64,000 nucleotides of DNA from Paenibacillus sp. FSL H7-0326 (GTDB lineage Bacteria > Bacillota > Bacilli > Paenibacillales > Paenibacillaceae): positions 1,302,001-1,366,000 of the forward strand of contig NZ_MPVN01000001.1 of NCBI RefSeq assembly GCF_001955535.1. The letters are read 5' to 3'. A program made the translations under genes and the position numbers. Of the stretch, positions 28,288 to 36,607 are shown in pieces. Every line of letters begins with the position of its first letter. Positions within the stretch are counted from its first letter, which is position 1. The notes beneath the pieces were generated by a model. The model was not told where the DNA came from and did not search any database. It saw only the letters and a program-made list of their open reading frames with translations.

Positions 28288-29019
28288 ATTCGAACCTTGG
28301 TCATCAGTGATATTCATGGCTGCTACGATGAATTTAACGCATTGCTGCATACAGCAAATTACATACCAGAGCAGGACAAGCTCATACTCCTCGGCGATTA
28401 TGTAGATCGCGGACCGAACAGCAAGGAAGTACTTAACCAAATCATACAGCTTCATCAGGATTATGGTGTCGTTACACTAAGGGGGAACCACGATCAGCTG
28501 TTCCTGGAGGCGATGCTGCTGCAGGAGGATGATCGCTGGCTAAAAAACGGAGGATACCAGACGGTCGAGAGCTACATCGGCCCTTCCTACTTCGAAGATC
28601 ATTACTTTAACAAAAATGCCTATGCAGAAGCAAAGGCCTATATTATGGAGCATTATCCTCATCACTTGGAATTTCTTCAAGCCTTGCCTTATTACTATGA
28701 AACGGATACCCACTTGTTCGTCCACGCAGGCATTAATCCATTCTATGCAGATTTTAGAGAGCAGCCGAAGGATGATTTTATATGGATACGCGATCTCTTT
28801 CACGATCAGCCCACCAGTCTCGATAAGCCGGTTGTATTCGGTCATACGCCGACGGTGCATCTGCATGAATCTCCAGGCGTGTGGTTCCAGAAGGACAAGA
28901 TCGGTATTGACGGTGCGTGCGCCTATGGCAAACAGCTGAACTGTCTCGAAATTGCAGAAGACGGAACGTATAAGACCTACGCGGTCTACAAGGGAACCAA
29001 GCTTCCTGCAAGTACATAA
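28288..29019 (+). CDS. PrpE/ApaH-like metallophosphatase, apparent ATT start
   Basis: 243 residues. The calcineurin-type metal motifs are complete: SDIHGCYDEF (Asp, His; about 7), GDYVDRGPNS (about 33), LRGNHDQLF (about 64), a His in LFVHAGINP and GHTPT. Reading from ATT 28288 gives a normal family N-terminus (residues RTLVISDIHG), with GGAAAGGAGA seven bases upstream. The first standard start codon, TTG 28297, is too far from that site and cuts a strand of the fold. Relatives are Ser/Thr phosphatases or dinucleoside-tetraphosphate hydrolases. Confidence 0.85.
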   Translation: MRTLVISDIHGCYDEFNALLHTANYIPEQDKLILLGDYVDRGPNSKEVLNQIIQLHQDYGVVTLRGNHDQLFLEAMLLQEDDRWLKNGGYQTVESYIGPSYFEDHYFNKNAYAEAKAYIMEHYPHHLEFLQALPYYYETDTHLFVHAGINPFYADFREQPKDDFIWIRDLFHDQPTSLDKPVVFGHTPTVHLHESPGVWFQKDKIGIDGACAYGKQLNCLEIAEDGTYKTYAVYKGTKLPAST

Positions 29020-29105
29020 AGCCTTCTGTCTTGTTTAATCCTACCGTATAAGGGTACTAAAATGATGTATGTCTCATTTTGACCTTAATTAGGAGGTGGA
29101 TGCAG

Positions 29106-30362
29106 GTGGAAGAAAAGAAGCTCTTGCCTAAAGAGGAAGGCCTGGATCACAGCTTAAGTGTGCTGCGTGAAGGCTACCTATACATAACGAATCGTGCAAT
29201 CGGATTCCAATCGGATATTTTTGAAACACGTCTTCTTGGTGAACGCGCAATCAGTATGCGGGGAGAGGAAGCTGCGAAGCTGTTCTATGATAATGATAAA
29301 TTTGAAAGAATTGGCGCTGCACCGAAGCGGGTCATCCATACTCTATTTGGTGAGGGAGGCGTTCAATCCTTGGACGGAGAAGAACATCATCATCGCAAAA
29401 ACATGTTCATGTCCGTGATGTCCACTGAAGCCCTTGCCCAAATGAGGACGATCACTCGCAAGCATTGGGCCCTTGCCGCTCAGCGGTGGGAGACTATGCC
29501 GAAGGTACAGCTATATGAGGAGGCACAGGAGCTCCTGTGCCGGGCTGCCTGCGAATGGGCAGGCGTGCCTTTGCGAGAAGCTGAAGCACAAGAAAAAGCA
29601 GCCTGGTTTGGCGCCATGATTGAAGCCACCGCTGCGATCGGTATCAAGCACATGAAGGGGAAGAACGCCCGCTCTAAGGCGGAGAAATGGATTAGCAGCC
29701 TAGTTGAGCAAGTTCGCACAGGTGAAATTGAAGCACCCGAACAGAGCACACTGCACACGTTCGCCATGCACCGTAATCTGAAGGGAGAGCTTCTCGATTC
29801 ACAAACGGCTGCCGTAGAAATCATCAACATCCTGCGCCCGATCGTCGCGATCGCTATTTATATCTGCTTCACGGCACTGCCGGTCATTCAGCAGCCTGAG
29901 GAGCGCAAGAAGCTGGCGACGGCAGAAGAGGATTATCTTCAGAATTTTGTGCAGGAGGTACGCCGTTTCTATCCCTTCTTCCCGTTTCTGCCTGCACGCC
30001 CAACCAAGGATTTTACTTGGCAAGGGTACGGATTCGAGAAAGGTGTTCTTACTCTCCTTGATCTGTACGGTACGAACCATCACCCGGATCTGTGGGATAA
30101 TCCCGAGAAGTTCAGACCGGATCGCTTCCGGGATTGGAACAGAAGTCCATTCAATTTCATTCCGCAAGGCGGCGGAGATCACTATACAGGACACCGCTGT
30201 GCCGGTGAATGGATCACGATCGAAATCATGAAGGAAAGTCTCGATTATCTCGCGAACAAGATGGAGTATGACATCCCTCAGCAGGATTTGAGCTTCAGCT
30301 TTCATGAGATGCCCTCTTTGCCGCACAGCCGGATCGTCATGATCAACGTGAAGGCAGTTTAG
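29106..30362 (+). CDS. CYP152 fatty-acid peroxygenase (cytochrome P450)
   Basis: 418 residues from GTG 29106, nine bases after AGGAGG; ATG 29100 is the alternative with very short spacing. The heme loop is FIPQGGGDHYTGHRCAGEW with the Cys ligand near residue 360. LRPIVAIAIYI (about 240) carries the Arg-Pro pair that binds the fatty-acid carboxylate in CYP152. At the position of His85 in the decarboxylase OleT this protein has Gln (in GVQSLDG, residue 87), as in P450-BSbeta. So alpha- or beta-hydroxylation by hydrogen peroxide is more likely than alkene formation. Confidence 0.92.
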   Translation: MEEKKLLPKEEGLDHSLSVLREGYLYITNRAIGFQSDIFETRLLGERAISMRGEEAAKLFYDNDKFERIGAAPKRVIHTLFGEGGVQSLDGEEHHHRKNMFMSVMSTEALAQMRTITRKHWALAAQRWETMPKVQLYEEAQELLCRAACEWAGVPLREAEAQEKAAWFGAMIEATAAIGIKHMKGKNARSKAEKWISSLVEQVRTGEIEAPEQSTLHTFAMHRNLKGELLDSQTAAVEIINILRPIVAIAIYICFTALPVIQQPEERKKLATAEEDYLQNFVQEVRRFYPFFPFLPARPTKDFTWQGYGFEKGVLTLLDLYGTNHHPDLWDNPEKFRPDRFRDWNRSPFNFIPQGGGDHYTGHRCAGEWITIEIMKESLDYLANKMEYDIPQQDLSFSFHEMPSLPHSRIVMINVKAV

Positions 30363-30390
30363 GGGATATTTTAAGCAGTACGGTTACTGT

Positions 30391-30440
30391 AGAAAATAAA
30401 AAGATGGACTTAAACTTCTGCGTCCATCTTTTTATTTTCT
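30391..30440. terminator. bidirectional terminator after CYP152
   Basis: AGAAAATAAAAAGATGGAC (30391-30409) pairs with its exact complement at 30422-30440. Both strands end in T-rich runs, between convergent genes. Confidence 0.88.
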
Positions 30441-30483
30441 GGCTTAATTCAACTTAATGTTGATTTATGCTCAAAAATGGGAG

Positions 30484-30840
30484 TTACACTTCCCAAGTTA
30501 CTTTTTTCTTTAATTTTGACTCAACTATAAGAACGAAAGGGAATGCAACTATTAAAATGAGGGTGAAAAAAGTGGATTTTTCAAAAATGTCTCGAAACTT
30601 ATCCTGAGACCAGCCGTCATCACCAATAATCGAGTACGCCACTTGATTTGATATTCCAATTCCATCGTTTGCTTCTGGGATTTGGCTTTGAGTATAGTTT
30701 TGAGCAAGACAAACAATAGCTACAATGGATAAAACAATAGCTAGGGCGAAACCTTTAGAATATGGATTTGAAATCCTGACTTTTCTAAACGTAAATATTG
30801 AGACAATAATAAAAATGAGAGATACAAACATAAATAACAT
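30484..30840 (-). CDS. membrane protein, 118 residues
   Basis: From ATG 30840 (GGAGGTGTGAGG upstream) with three hydrophobic helices: residues 1-16, about 30-46 and about 90-108. No family recognised. It follows a 42-residue membrane protein gene on the same strand. Confidence 0.65.
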   Translation of the reverse strand: MLFMFVSLIFIIVSIFTFRKVRISNPYSKGFALAIVLSIVAIVCLAQNYTQSQIPEANDGIGISNQVAYSIIGDDGWSQDKFRDIFEKSTFFTLILIVAFPFVLIVESKLKKKVTWEV

Positions 30841-30856
30841 CCTCACACCTCCGTTC

Positions 30857-30985
30857 TTACAATGACTGAAATGAGAAGATCCCTGCAATGACAGCAAGCA
30901 CATACCCTAGAAATATCAGTAAACCGATGATGTATAGAATTCTAAACCTTTTCTTTCTTCCCTCTAATCTCGCTCTGTTTTTCAT
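30857..30985 (-). CDS. small membrane protein, 42 residues
   Basis: ATG 30985 is preceded by GGAGCG at about ten bases. A basic start (RARLEGRKKRFR) leads into one helix (ILYIIGLLIFLGYVLAVIAG). It lies between a GNAT gene and a larger membrane protein gene with very short gaps, so the three are probably co-transcribed. Confidence 0.6.
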   Translation of the reverse strand: MKNRARLEGRKKRFRILYIIGLLIFLGYVLAVIAGIFSFQSL

Positions 30986-30989
30986 AGAG

Positions 30990-31403
30990 CTAACGCTCCT
31001 CTCTCCTTGATCTCCATACGCCTCCTCTACATCGCTTAAATCCACCCTCTATGTAAAATGATTCATGCTGATCTGCAAAAGTTACAGTTACTATAGGTAT
31101 TCGTGCATCCTCTGCCGCATGCAGCAACGCCTGAACCAACTGCTTGCCCAGACCCTGTCTCTGAAAATCCGGATGGATCATAATATCCTCCATATAACCA
31201 TGCTCGAGTCCTGTCCCGGTAATATAACCAAATGCAATAAGCCTGCCGTTCATAGCTCGTGCACTTCCCCATAACAAACATCGCTCGAACAAAATCGGAT
31301 AATCCTGCTCTCTCCTGTCCCACCCGACAGACTGCCGCAAATCAGGCACTTCATGAGCTTCAATCAAATCGTTGATTAGCATTGGAAATACAACAGAATC
31401 CAC
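30990..31403 (-). CDS. GNAT acetyltransferase
   Basis: 137 residues from GTG 31403, eight bases after AAGGAGGAGG. The acetyl-CoA loop is HPDFQRQGLGKQLV (about residue 78), followed by the usual ESFYIEGGFKRC end. The gene begins 31 bases after the NUDIX stop. Substrate unknown. Confidence 0.8.
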   Translation of the reverse strand: MDSVVFPMLINDLIEAHEVPDLRQSVGWDRREQDYPILFERCLLWGSARAMNGRLIAFGYITGTGLEHGYMEDIMIHPDFQRQGLGKQLVQALLHAAEDARIPIVTVTFADQHESFYIEGGFKRCRGGVWRSRREER

Positions 31404-31434
31404 AGCTGCATCCTCCTCCTTCTCCGCTCTCACC

Positions 31435-31935
31435 CTAAAATATGAGGGGGTCCTTCAGTTCCGACCATTGCATTAAGGGTTTTCCCAGCTTATTTAGGGT
31501 AATCGTCCCCACCATAATGTGCTGACTGGGAGGACTGGTGAGGTAGTGCTCCAGCATGAAGCTATTAATTCTGGACATGGTGAGATGAAGCAGTTCCTTT
31601 TTCGGTACCCAGATCAGCTCTCCTTCATCACAAGCTGCTAGATCTACCATATCCGTTTTACCAAAGTACACATACTGGAGTCGTATCTCGCTGTTCTTGA
31701 TTCGATGTAAAATATACTTCAGCTCTAAATCTACAATGTCACTCCCTTGGATGCCGGATTCCTCATAGACCTCACGAATACACGCTTCTTTTGGGTGGGA
31801 CAGCTCCTCCGGCTCGAGATGGCCGCCAAGCCCGCTCCAGAAGGCCTCGTCATGAAGCCGGCTTCCTAATCTTTTTAGCATGAGCACTTTATCCTCGTTT
31901 AACAGATACGCTGTTGCCATCTGCCGAACTTCCAT
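31435..31935 (-). CDS. NUDIX hydrolase
   Basis: 166 residues. The Nudix box is complete (GGHLEPEELSHPKEA then CIREVYEESGI, about residues 37-62). The N-terminus MATAYLLNEDKVLMLKR is typical of 8-oxo-dGTP-diphosphatase-like members. AGGAGGAAGATCT precedes the ATG. Substrate not determinable. Confidence 0.85.
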   Translation of the reverse strand: MEVRQMATAYLLNEDKVLMLKRLGSRLHDEAFWSGLGGHLEPEELSHPKEACIREVYEESGIQGSDIVDLELKYILHRIKNSEIRLQYVYFGKTDMVDLAACDEGELIWVPKKELLHLTMSRINSFMLEHYLTSPPSQHIMVGTITLNKLGKPLMQWSELKDPLIF

Positions 31936-31950
31936 AGATCTTCCTCCTAA

Positions 31951-32040
31951 CTACTTCAACAATTTCGCAATACTGCCGTTAACACCTAATCTGCTGGCAG
32001 CTTCTATGTATACATCCGGCGCAGGCTTTCCTTTGGGCAC
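31951..32040 (-). pseudogene. orphan HAD hydrolase fragment
   Basis: A 29-codon stretch reads VPKGKPAPDVYIEAASRLGV and ends at a stop. KPAPDVYxxAA is the motif-III region of beta-phosphoglucomutase-like HAD enzymes; nothing of the rest remains. It overlaps, in another frame, the last residues of the GNAT gene, whose tail (CPKESLRRMYT) therefore looks acquired by fusion. Confidence 0.55.
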
Positions 32041-32594
32041 TTCCTCTCCATAACATACTCTCTTTTGAGAATAGAATATAGCGCAGCATCTACCGCTGAC
32101 TTATTCTTCATCAAGCCTTCGCGTAGAACCCCCTCTTGCTTAAATCCGGATTTATCTAGCAATTGTCTTGAAGCGCTATTATCAACATGGACTAGGGCCT
32201 CTACTCTATTTAAATCCATCTGTTCAAAGCCATAAGTCAATATTGCAGAGACGGCTTCCTTCATGAAGCCCTGACCCCAGTATTCTGGGTGAAGATCATA
32301 TCCAATCTCCGCCTTTAGATGCTTCTTCTTCAAGTTATGATAACCGCATGTACCGATCAGTAGATCAGATGATTTCAACGTTATGCCCCAGCGAACCACC
32401 TCTTGCCGTTCATATCTGTCCTTCCAATTCTGAATTAATGCAAGAGCCTGATCTCGATCATCGAAGCTCTCCAGATCATAATATCTCGTTACTTCATCAC
32501 GGCTGAAATAGGCAAATAAAGCTTCTACATCGGTATACTCAATCGACCTAAGAATAAGTCTATCTGTTTCAATCACAGGTAAGGTAAAAACCAT
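32004..32594 (-). CDS. GNAT acetyltransferase (RimJ/RimL type)
   Basis: 196 residues from ATG 32594, preceded by AAGGAGGATTAAATCT. It has the RimJ/RimL layout: ETDRLILRSIEYTDV at the start, YDLHPEYWGQGFMKEAV (acetyl-CoA loop, about 93) and NSASRQLLDKSGFKQEGVLR (about 133). The final dozen residues come from an out-of-frame HAD remnant. Such proteins acetylate N-terminal amines or small molecules. Confidence 0.85.
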   Translation of the reverse strand: MVFTLPVIETDRLILRSIEYTDVEALFAYFSRDEVTRYYDLESFDDRDQALALIQNWKDRYERQEVVRWGITLKSSDLLIGTCGYHNLKKKHLKAEIGYDLHPEYWGQGFMKEAVSAILTYGFEQMDLNRVEALVHVDNSASRQLLDKSGFKQEGVLREGLMKNKSAVDAALYSILKREYVMERKCPKESLRRMYT

Positions 32595-32625
32595 AGATTT
32601 AATCCTCCCTTGCATTTGGGCATGG

Positions 32626-33420
32626 TTATTTCAATAGCGGCTGATACATCATCAATGCGTGATTCTCGGTAATATACTGGTCGTCTACAAGCTCCTCATG
32701 AAGATTAAAGACCCGCCTGTGCAGAACATTATGGCGCATGTAACCTCCCCAATATTCTTGAGTGATTTTATGCTCCTTCTCATAGACTTCATATTTAAAT
32801 TGTTGTGGAATTACACTGTTCCAGCTGCCGACGAGCTGTTCTTCTGTCATATATAGCTTTAGCTGATAAGGAAATGTAGTGGGGTTATATATTCGCAGGT
32901 CCAAATAATTATAGGCACAGGTAGCTCCGCTTCCGAATGGCTGACTTCGGTTAGAATCCAGAAATACATCATAGCTGTGTCTGTGACGCTCGGTGACCAC
33001 CAGTGGCGTGTGAAGAGTGATCCAGTAGATGAGGTTAGACAGCTGACACAGTCCGCCGCCTAGGCCGGGCTTAAATCCCCCGTTGAAGAGAACCATGCCC
33101 TCTACATATCCTTTTCTACGGGATGGGTTGCCAATCCGCTTCCAATAGGACAAGGTCTCTCCTGGATGAATAATGATCCCATCGAGCTTAGGAATCGCAA
33201 TCTCCAGATTCTTAATCTTGTTGAATTGAAGCCACATCTCTACATTCTTCAGGCGGCGAAGGAGCGGGGTCTGGTGTCTCGCCAGTTCATGAGGATAAAT
33301 CGTGCTGCTCTGTTCTTTAGCAAAATTAGTCCTGCCAAAGTACCACTCTGTATATCGTTTTGTTCGATAATAGGCTGTACCCAGCTTGATGCGAAGCTTC
33401 GATCTTGGAACAGGTTTCAA
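32626..33420 (-). CDS. VanW-family protein
   Basis: 264 residues from TTG 33420, with AGAGGAGGGGATCAT upstream. The VanW domain spans most of the protein: HPGETLSYWKRIGNPSRRKGY (about 98-118), then GGGLCQLSNLIYW (about 136-148) and ERHRHSYDV. VanW proteins occur beside some vancomycin-resistance clusters and widely in Bacillota; function is not established. No van genes are nearby. Confidence 0.88.
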   Translation of the reverse strand: MKPVPRSKLRIKLGTAYYRTKRYTEWYFGRTNFAKEQSSTIYPHELARHQTPLLRRLKNVEMWLQFNKIKNLEIAIPKLDGIIIHPGETLSYWKRIGNPSRRKGYVEGMVLFNGGFKPGLGGGLCQLSNLIYWITLHTPLVVTERHRHSYDVFLDSNRSQPFGSGATCAYNYLDLRIYNPTTFPYQLKLYMTEEQLVGSWNSVIPQQFKYEVYEKEHKITQEYWGGYMRHNVLHRRVFNLHEELVDDQYITENHALMMYQPLLK

Positions 33421-33476
33421 ATGATCCCCTCCTCTAACCTCATTTAGACATCTCTTGATACAACAGAATGACAACC

Positions 33477-33740
33477 CTAGAAAATCGTATTCAAAAATCC
33501 TACAGTATTTACTTTATACACCGTGCCATCTTCTAAGAGCTTATATTTCATCTCACGCTTGGTGAAAATCATGCCGCTAAAGGTAGTCCCAGAATCGAGA
33601 ATCATTTGTCCGTCTTTCACACAGCCAAGTCCATCCAGGTAATTATATTGATCACATGAAATACCGTGTTCCTCATGCAGCCAAGCATAATAATCTTCTT
33701 GTGTTGACCCGCTTCTAGAGTTCTTCGTACGAAACCCTTA
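33477..33740 (-). pseudogene. orphan C-terminal gene fragment
   Basis: Open from just after a stop at about 33741 down to a stop at 33477, without a start codon or ribosome-binding site. It encodes about 86 residues including YYAWLHEEHGISCDQY and MILDSGTTFSGMIFTKREMK. It looks like real protein sequence, probably the tail of a deleted gene. No family recognised. Confidence 0.4.
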
Positions 33741-33761
33741 GCGTTTTGAGCTATCCCTTTT

Positions 33762-34163
33762 TTAGTTACGTACGACTTCGGTTCCTGCAATAAAATCATG
33801 AAGGGAGCGCTTATCCTCTCGGATCGCTACCATCAGCACACTGACAATCGTTCCGATTCCAAACGTGATTGCATAAACCAGACCGGCAACAACATCACGC
33901 AGCAGCATCGTGCCAATCCCGGGAGGTCCTTCGTCCGATACCTTGCGAATCTTAATTCCGCAAATGTATTTCCCTATGGTATACCCTCTCCAAAATACAG
34001 GCAGAAGCAAGGAATACAGAAAGCTAACCGTATCATTCAGCCAATTCTCTTCTACGTTCCCAACAATGAAAGAGGTCACAAATGCCAAAGGAATACCCAC
34101 AATAATTGCATCCAGCAAAATAGCTCCAAAGCGAATCCAAAACCCAGCCGGCTCGTTTACCAT
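33762..34163 (-). CDS. RDD-family membrane protein
   Basis: 133 residues from ATG 34163 (GGAGTGATGGC upstream). The RDD pattern is present: GFWIRFGAILLDAIIVG (Arg and Asp of the first helix), then YTIGKYICGIKIRKV and a final DKRSLHDFIAGTEVV. Three to four helices. RDD proteins are often ion antiporters or of unknown function. Confidence 0.82.
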   Translation of the reverse strand: MVNEPAGFWIRFGAILLDAIIVGIPLAFVTSFIVGNVEENWLNDTVSFLYSLLLPVFWRGYTIGKYICGIKIRKVSDEGPPGIGTMLLRDVVAGLVYAITFGIGTIVSVLMVAIREDKRSLHDFIAGTEVVRN

Positions 34164-34261
34164 GCCATCACTCCATTCGTAAGCATCTTCTAAGATTGTA
34201 TTCAGAATGATCATTCTTAATTTACAATAACGATGCGACAGAGGTATAAGTTTCGTTTGAA

Positions 34262-34297
34262 TAAAAAAAAGCATCATCCGAATCAGATGAGCTTTTC
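34262..34297 (-). terminator. terminator of the YcxB-like gene
   Basis: On the minus strand AAAAGCTCATC pairs, with one bulge, with GATGATGCTTTT and is followed by eight T in all. Confidence 0.7.
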
Positions 34298-34320
34298 TCA
34301 TAATGATGGAGCAATCATTG

Positions 34321-34821
34321 TTAACCCCAACGACGGTTGGCGTACTTCTCCACGAATTGTCTAAATTCTGTTTGCTGCGCAGTGTTAGCAAATCCTCTTT
34401 TCGGAACACCAATGCCCTGCGTATCATTCACAAACACATAGAAGTATTGAGGATCTTCACGAAGATGCGCTACCTTGCTCCATGGGTAATTCGTTTGGTT
34501 AATCGAGGTTGTTTCCGTAAAGCCCTGATCGTTTACTTCAATCGTATGCTCACCGATAAGGCCTTTGTTCGTCTTCACATGTCGCTGCACCTTTAGCTTC
34601 ACAGAAAAAACAACATAGAGATCCGCAAGTATCCCAATAAGCAGACCCAGTACAATCGAGACCTCCCAAGATCTGCCGAGCACTTTTAATGCAGCGCACA
34701 TCAGGATTGGCAATAGGATCATGACCAGGAGGATCATATTCTTAAATTGAGGCATATGAAACATCACATACTTATTGAGCTTCCAATAATCGTCTTTTGT
34801 AAAATCTATGCTAATCTTCAT
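34321..34821 (-). CDS. YcxB-like membrane protein
   Basis: 166 residues. Two adjacent helices (about residues 28-47 and 54-73) precede a cytoplasmic YcxB domain: GEHTIEVNDQGFTETTSINQ then WSKVAHLREDPQYFYVFVN. GAGGAGTACTGTAG precedes the ATG. Function unknown. Confidence 0.78.
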   Translation of the reverse strand: MKISIDFTKDDYWKLNKYVMFHMPQFKNMILLVMILLPILMCAALKVLGRSWEVSIVLGLLIGILADLYVVFSVKLKVQRHVKTNKGLIGEHTIEVNDQGFTETTSINQTNYPWSKVAHLREDPQYFYVFVNDTQGIGVPKRGFANTAQQTEFRQFVEKYANRRWG

Positions 34822-34960
34822 CTACAGTACTCCTCTTGCCTATTCAAGATTCAAACCAGTGACAGCTCGCTTCTGCCAACTCTTACAATGATACTCTATT
34901 GTAACTGGGTAGCACCAGTATTTTAAGAGATTGCTGTGGCAATAAATTTTTCCTATGTGA

Positions 34961-35146
34961 TCATTGGTCTATAGAGTCTTCTTGAGGTTTTCGCAATTCT
35001 TCATCTCTTTTTCTCAGATATTCATTCATCTCTCTTAATTCTCTTAAGATGAGCTTGTTATATCTGGTGTTCTTGGAATCATCAATTGCCAGCTTAATGA
35101 TGAAAAAAGTAATAATAACCCCTATAATCCAAATAATAATACTCAA
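34961..35146 (-). CDS. small membrane protein, 61 residues
   Basis: TTG 35146 follows GAAAGGGGATTAAG. One N-terminal helix (IIIWIIGVIITFFIIKLAI) is followed by a charged helical tail (LRELREMNEYLRKRDEEL). Function unknown. Confidence 0.68.
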   Translation of the reverse strand: MSIIIWIIGVIITFFIIKLAIDDSKNTRYNKLILRELREMNEYLRKRDEELRKPQEDSIDQ

Positions 35147-35173
35147 CTTAATCCCCTTTCCCTGGTACCCTTG

Positions 35174-35653
35174 TTAGTTTTGATCACTTGGCATTGTACT
35201 TTTGAACTCTTCCCAAGCTTCAGTGGGCCCAAATGCATATCCGTCCATTATACTGTATTTGGTATCAAAATCATCGGATTTAATCCATATCGTGCTGAAA
35301 TCCTTCGAAATATGAATGGCCCCTGCCGTCCGTGGCACTTTGTCTTCACCCCATTGCACTATGTGATGAATATAATCCGTACCATCCAGGTCTGCCGTGA
35401 TGGGATATGTCAAATCCTGATCTACTGTGACACTACCGACAATTCGATGCTCGCCGGAGAGCCGTTTATACCGCACACCTTCTATATGGATCGTTGTATT
35501 CTGCTCATATGAATCTTCTGTGGAATAAATTACGCTATCGAATATTCGCTCAAACGGAGTTCCCCGATGATACAGGACAAGGCCAAGGATAAGCGCAAGA
35601 CAGGCGAAGATAACATATTTCTTATGTGGGGTGACTTGATTTGCAGTAGAAAT
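35174..35653 (-). CDS. membrane-anchored hypothetical protein, apparent ATT start
   Basis: A 159-codon frame opens right after the MBL hydrolase stop region. AGAGGAGGG lies six bases before ATT 35653, and no ATG, GTG or TTG follows for over 50 codons in this frame. The ATT reading gives a proper N-terminal helix (KYVIFACLALILGLVLYH), then an extracellular part with RIFDSVIYSTEDSYEQN. Starting at the first standard codon (GTG 35476) would lose this helix. Function unknown. Confidence 0.65.
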   Translation of the reverse strand: MSTANQVTPHKKYVIFACLALILGLVLYHRGTPFERIFDSVIYSTEDSYEQNTTIHIEGVRYKRLSGEHRIVGSVTVDQDLTYPITADLDGTDYIHHIVQWGEDKVPRTAGAIHISKDFSTIWIKSDDFDTKYSIMDGYAFGPTEAWEEFKSTMPSDQN

Positions 35654-35668
35654 GTTTGACCCTCCTCT

Positions 35669-36451
35669 TTAGAATTGCACACTAAAATGGCCAAAATGAT
35701 GTACCCCGGTTCCGAATTTAACAAGATCGTTCTCTTTCATGTACGTTGTCGCTCTCTTTACTTCCTCTAAAATACTAGGGTCAAGCCCTAATGTATTATG
35801 AGAACCATACACCATCTTGACACCTGGAATCTCTGCAATTCGTTCTAAGGATTGAACCAAATCAACCGGGCTTGTTGAAGGGTAAAAAGCATATACAGGG
35901 GTCTCATCATAGAGCAGATCACCGGTAAACAAATACCCATTAGCTTCGTCAAATACAGAGATGTGACCTGGGGAATGACCAGGCGTATGATATATGACTA
36001 TTCTTCTGTTACCTAGCTCGATGATATCCCCATCCTCTAACAAACCTGATGGCTGTCCCTGAAAGGGTCTATATGTACTCGGATTAAAGGCAGATGGTGT
36101 GGGGAGTGTAATGTCTCTGCTCATATCCTTTCTGATCTGCTCGATGGTTAAGCCTTGAATTCCGTTTATTAACCAGTCTTCATCGGCGGGATGCACGTAG
36201 ATTCGTTCAAATTCACCATGACTTCCAATATGATCTGCATGGACATGTGTTGTAATGACATCTACAGGCAAAGTCGTCAACTGGTCGATTACTCTCCTTA
36301 TATTATCAATGCCAAGACCTGTATCAATCAATGCGGCCCGCTCTTCCCCCAATAATAGAAAAGAATGCACCTTCTCCCAATGCCCGTATTCACTGATTGC
36401 ATAGGTACGATTGTCAATGCTCTGTACTGTAAACCATTCATCCTTAATCAT
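35669..36451 (-). CDS. MBL-fold metallo-hydrolase
   Basis: 260 residues. The metallo-beta-lactamase metal motif is THVHADHIGSHGEF (about residue 68), with further ligands in HTPGHSPGHISVF (about 155) and LFTGDLLYDE (Asp, about 175), and a C-terminal His in VYGSHN. Close in style to glyoxalase-II-like or quorum-quenching hydrolases; substrate unknown. GGAGGCTTCTACG precedes the ATG. Confidence 0.87.
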   Translation of the reverse strand: MIKDEWFTVQSIDNRTYAISEYGHWEKVHSFLLLGEERAALIDTGLGIDNIRRVIDQLTTLPVDVITTHVHADHIGSHGEFERIYVHPADEDWLINGIQGLTIEQIRKDMSRDITLPTPSAFNPSTYRPFQGQPSGLLEDGDIIELGNRRIVIYHTPGHSPGHISVFDEANGYLFTGDLLYDETPVYAFYPSTSPVDLVQSLERIAEIPGVKMVYGSHNTLGLDPSILEEVKRATTYMKENDLVKFGTGVHHFGHFSVQF

Positions 36452-36480
36452 CGTAGAAGCCTCCTTTTAAAAATAAATGT

Positions 36481-36547
36481 AAAAGGAACAGCTACCAACT
36501 GGCAACTGCTCCTGACTGTTTTAACTAACGTTTGCCATTAGATGAAC
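36481..36547 (-). repeat. attC-like repeat R1 (partial)
   Basis: Hairpin AGGAACAGCT...AACTGCTCCT followed by the right box AACTAACGTTTGCCATTAG. The left box is missing. It lies between a GNAT gene and the MBL gene and marks the left edge of the array. Confidence 0.75.
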
Positions 36548-36607
36548 AAAGGCATCCATCCTTTTCGCCAGCTGCCTTCGTGAAATCTATCTCATAGATA
36601 AATCTCT

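Noticed and set aside
32626..33420. Vancomycin resistance cluster
   Set aside because: Only a VanW-domain gene is present; no vanHAX, vanY or two-component genes are nearby.
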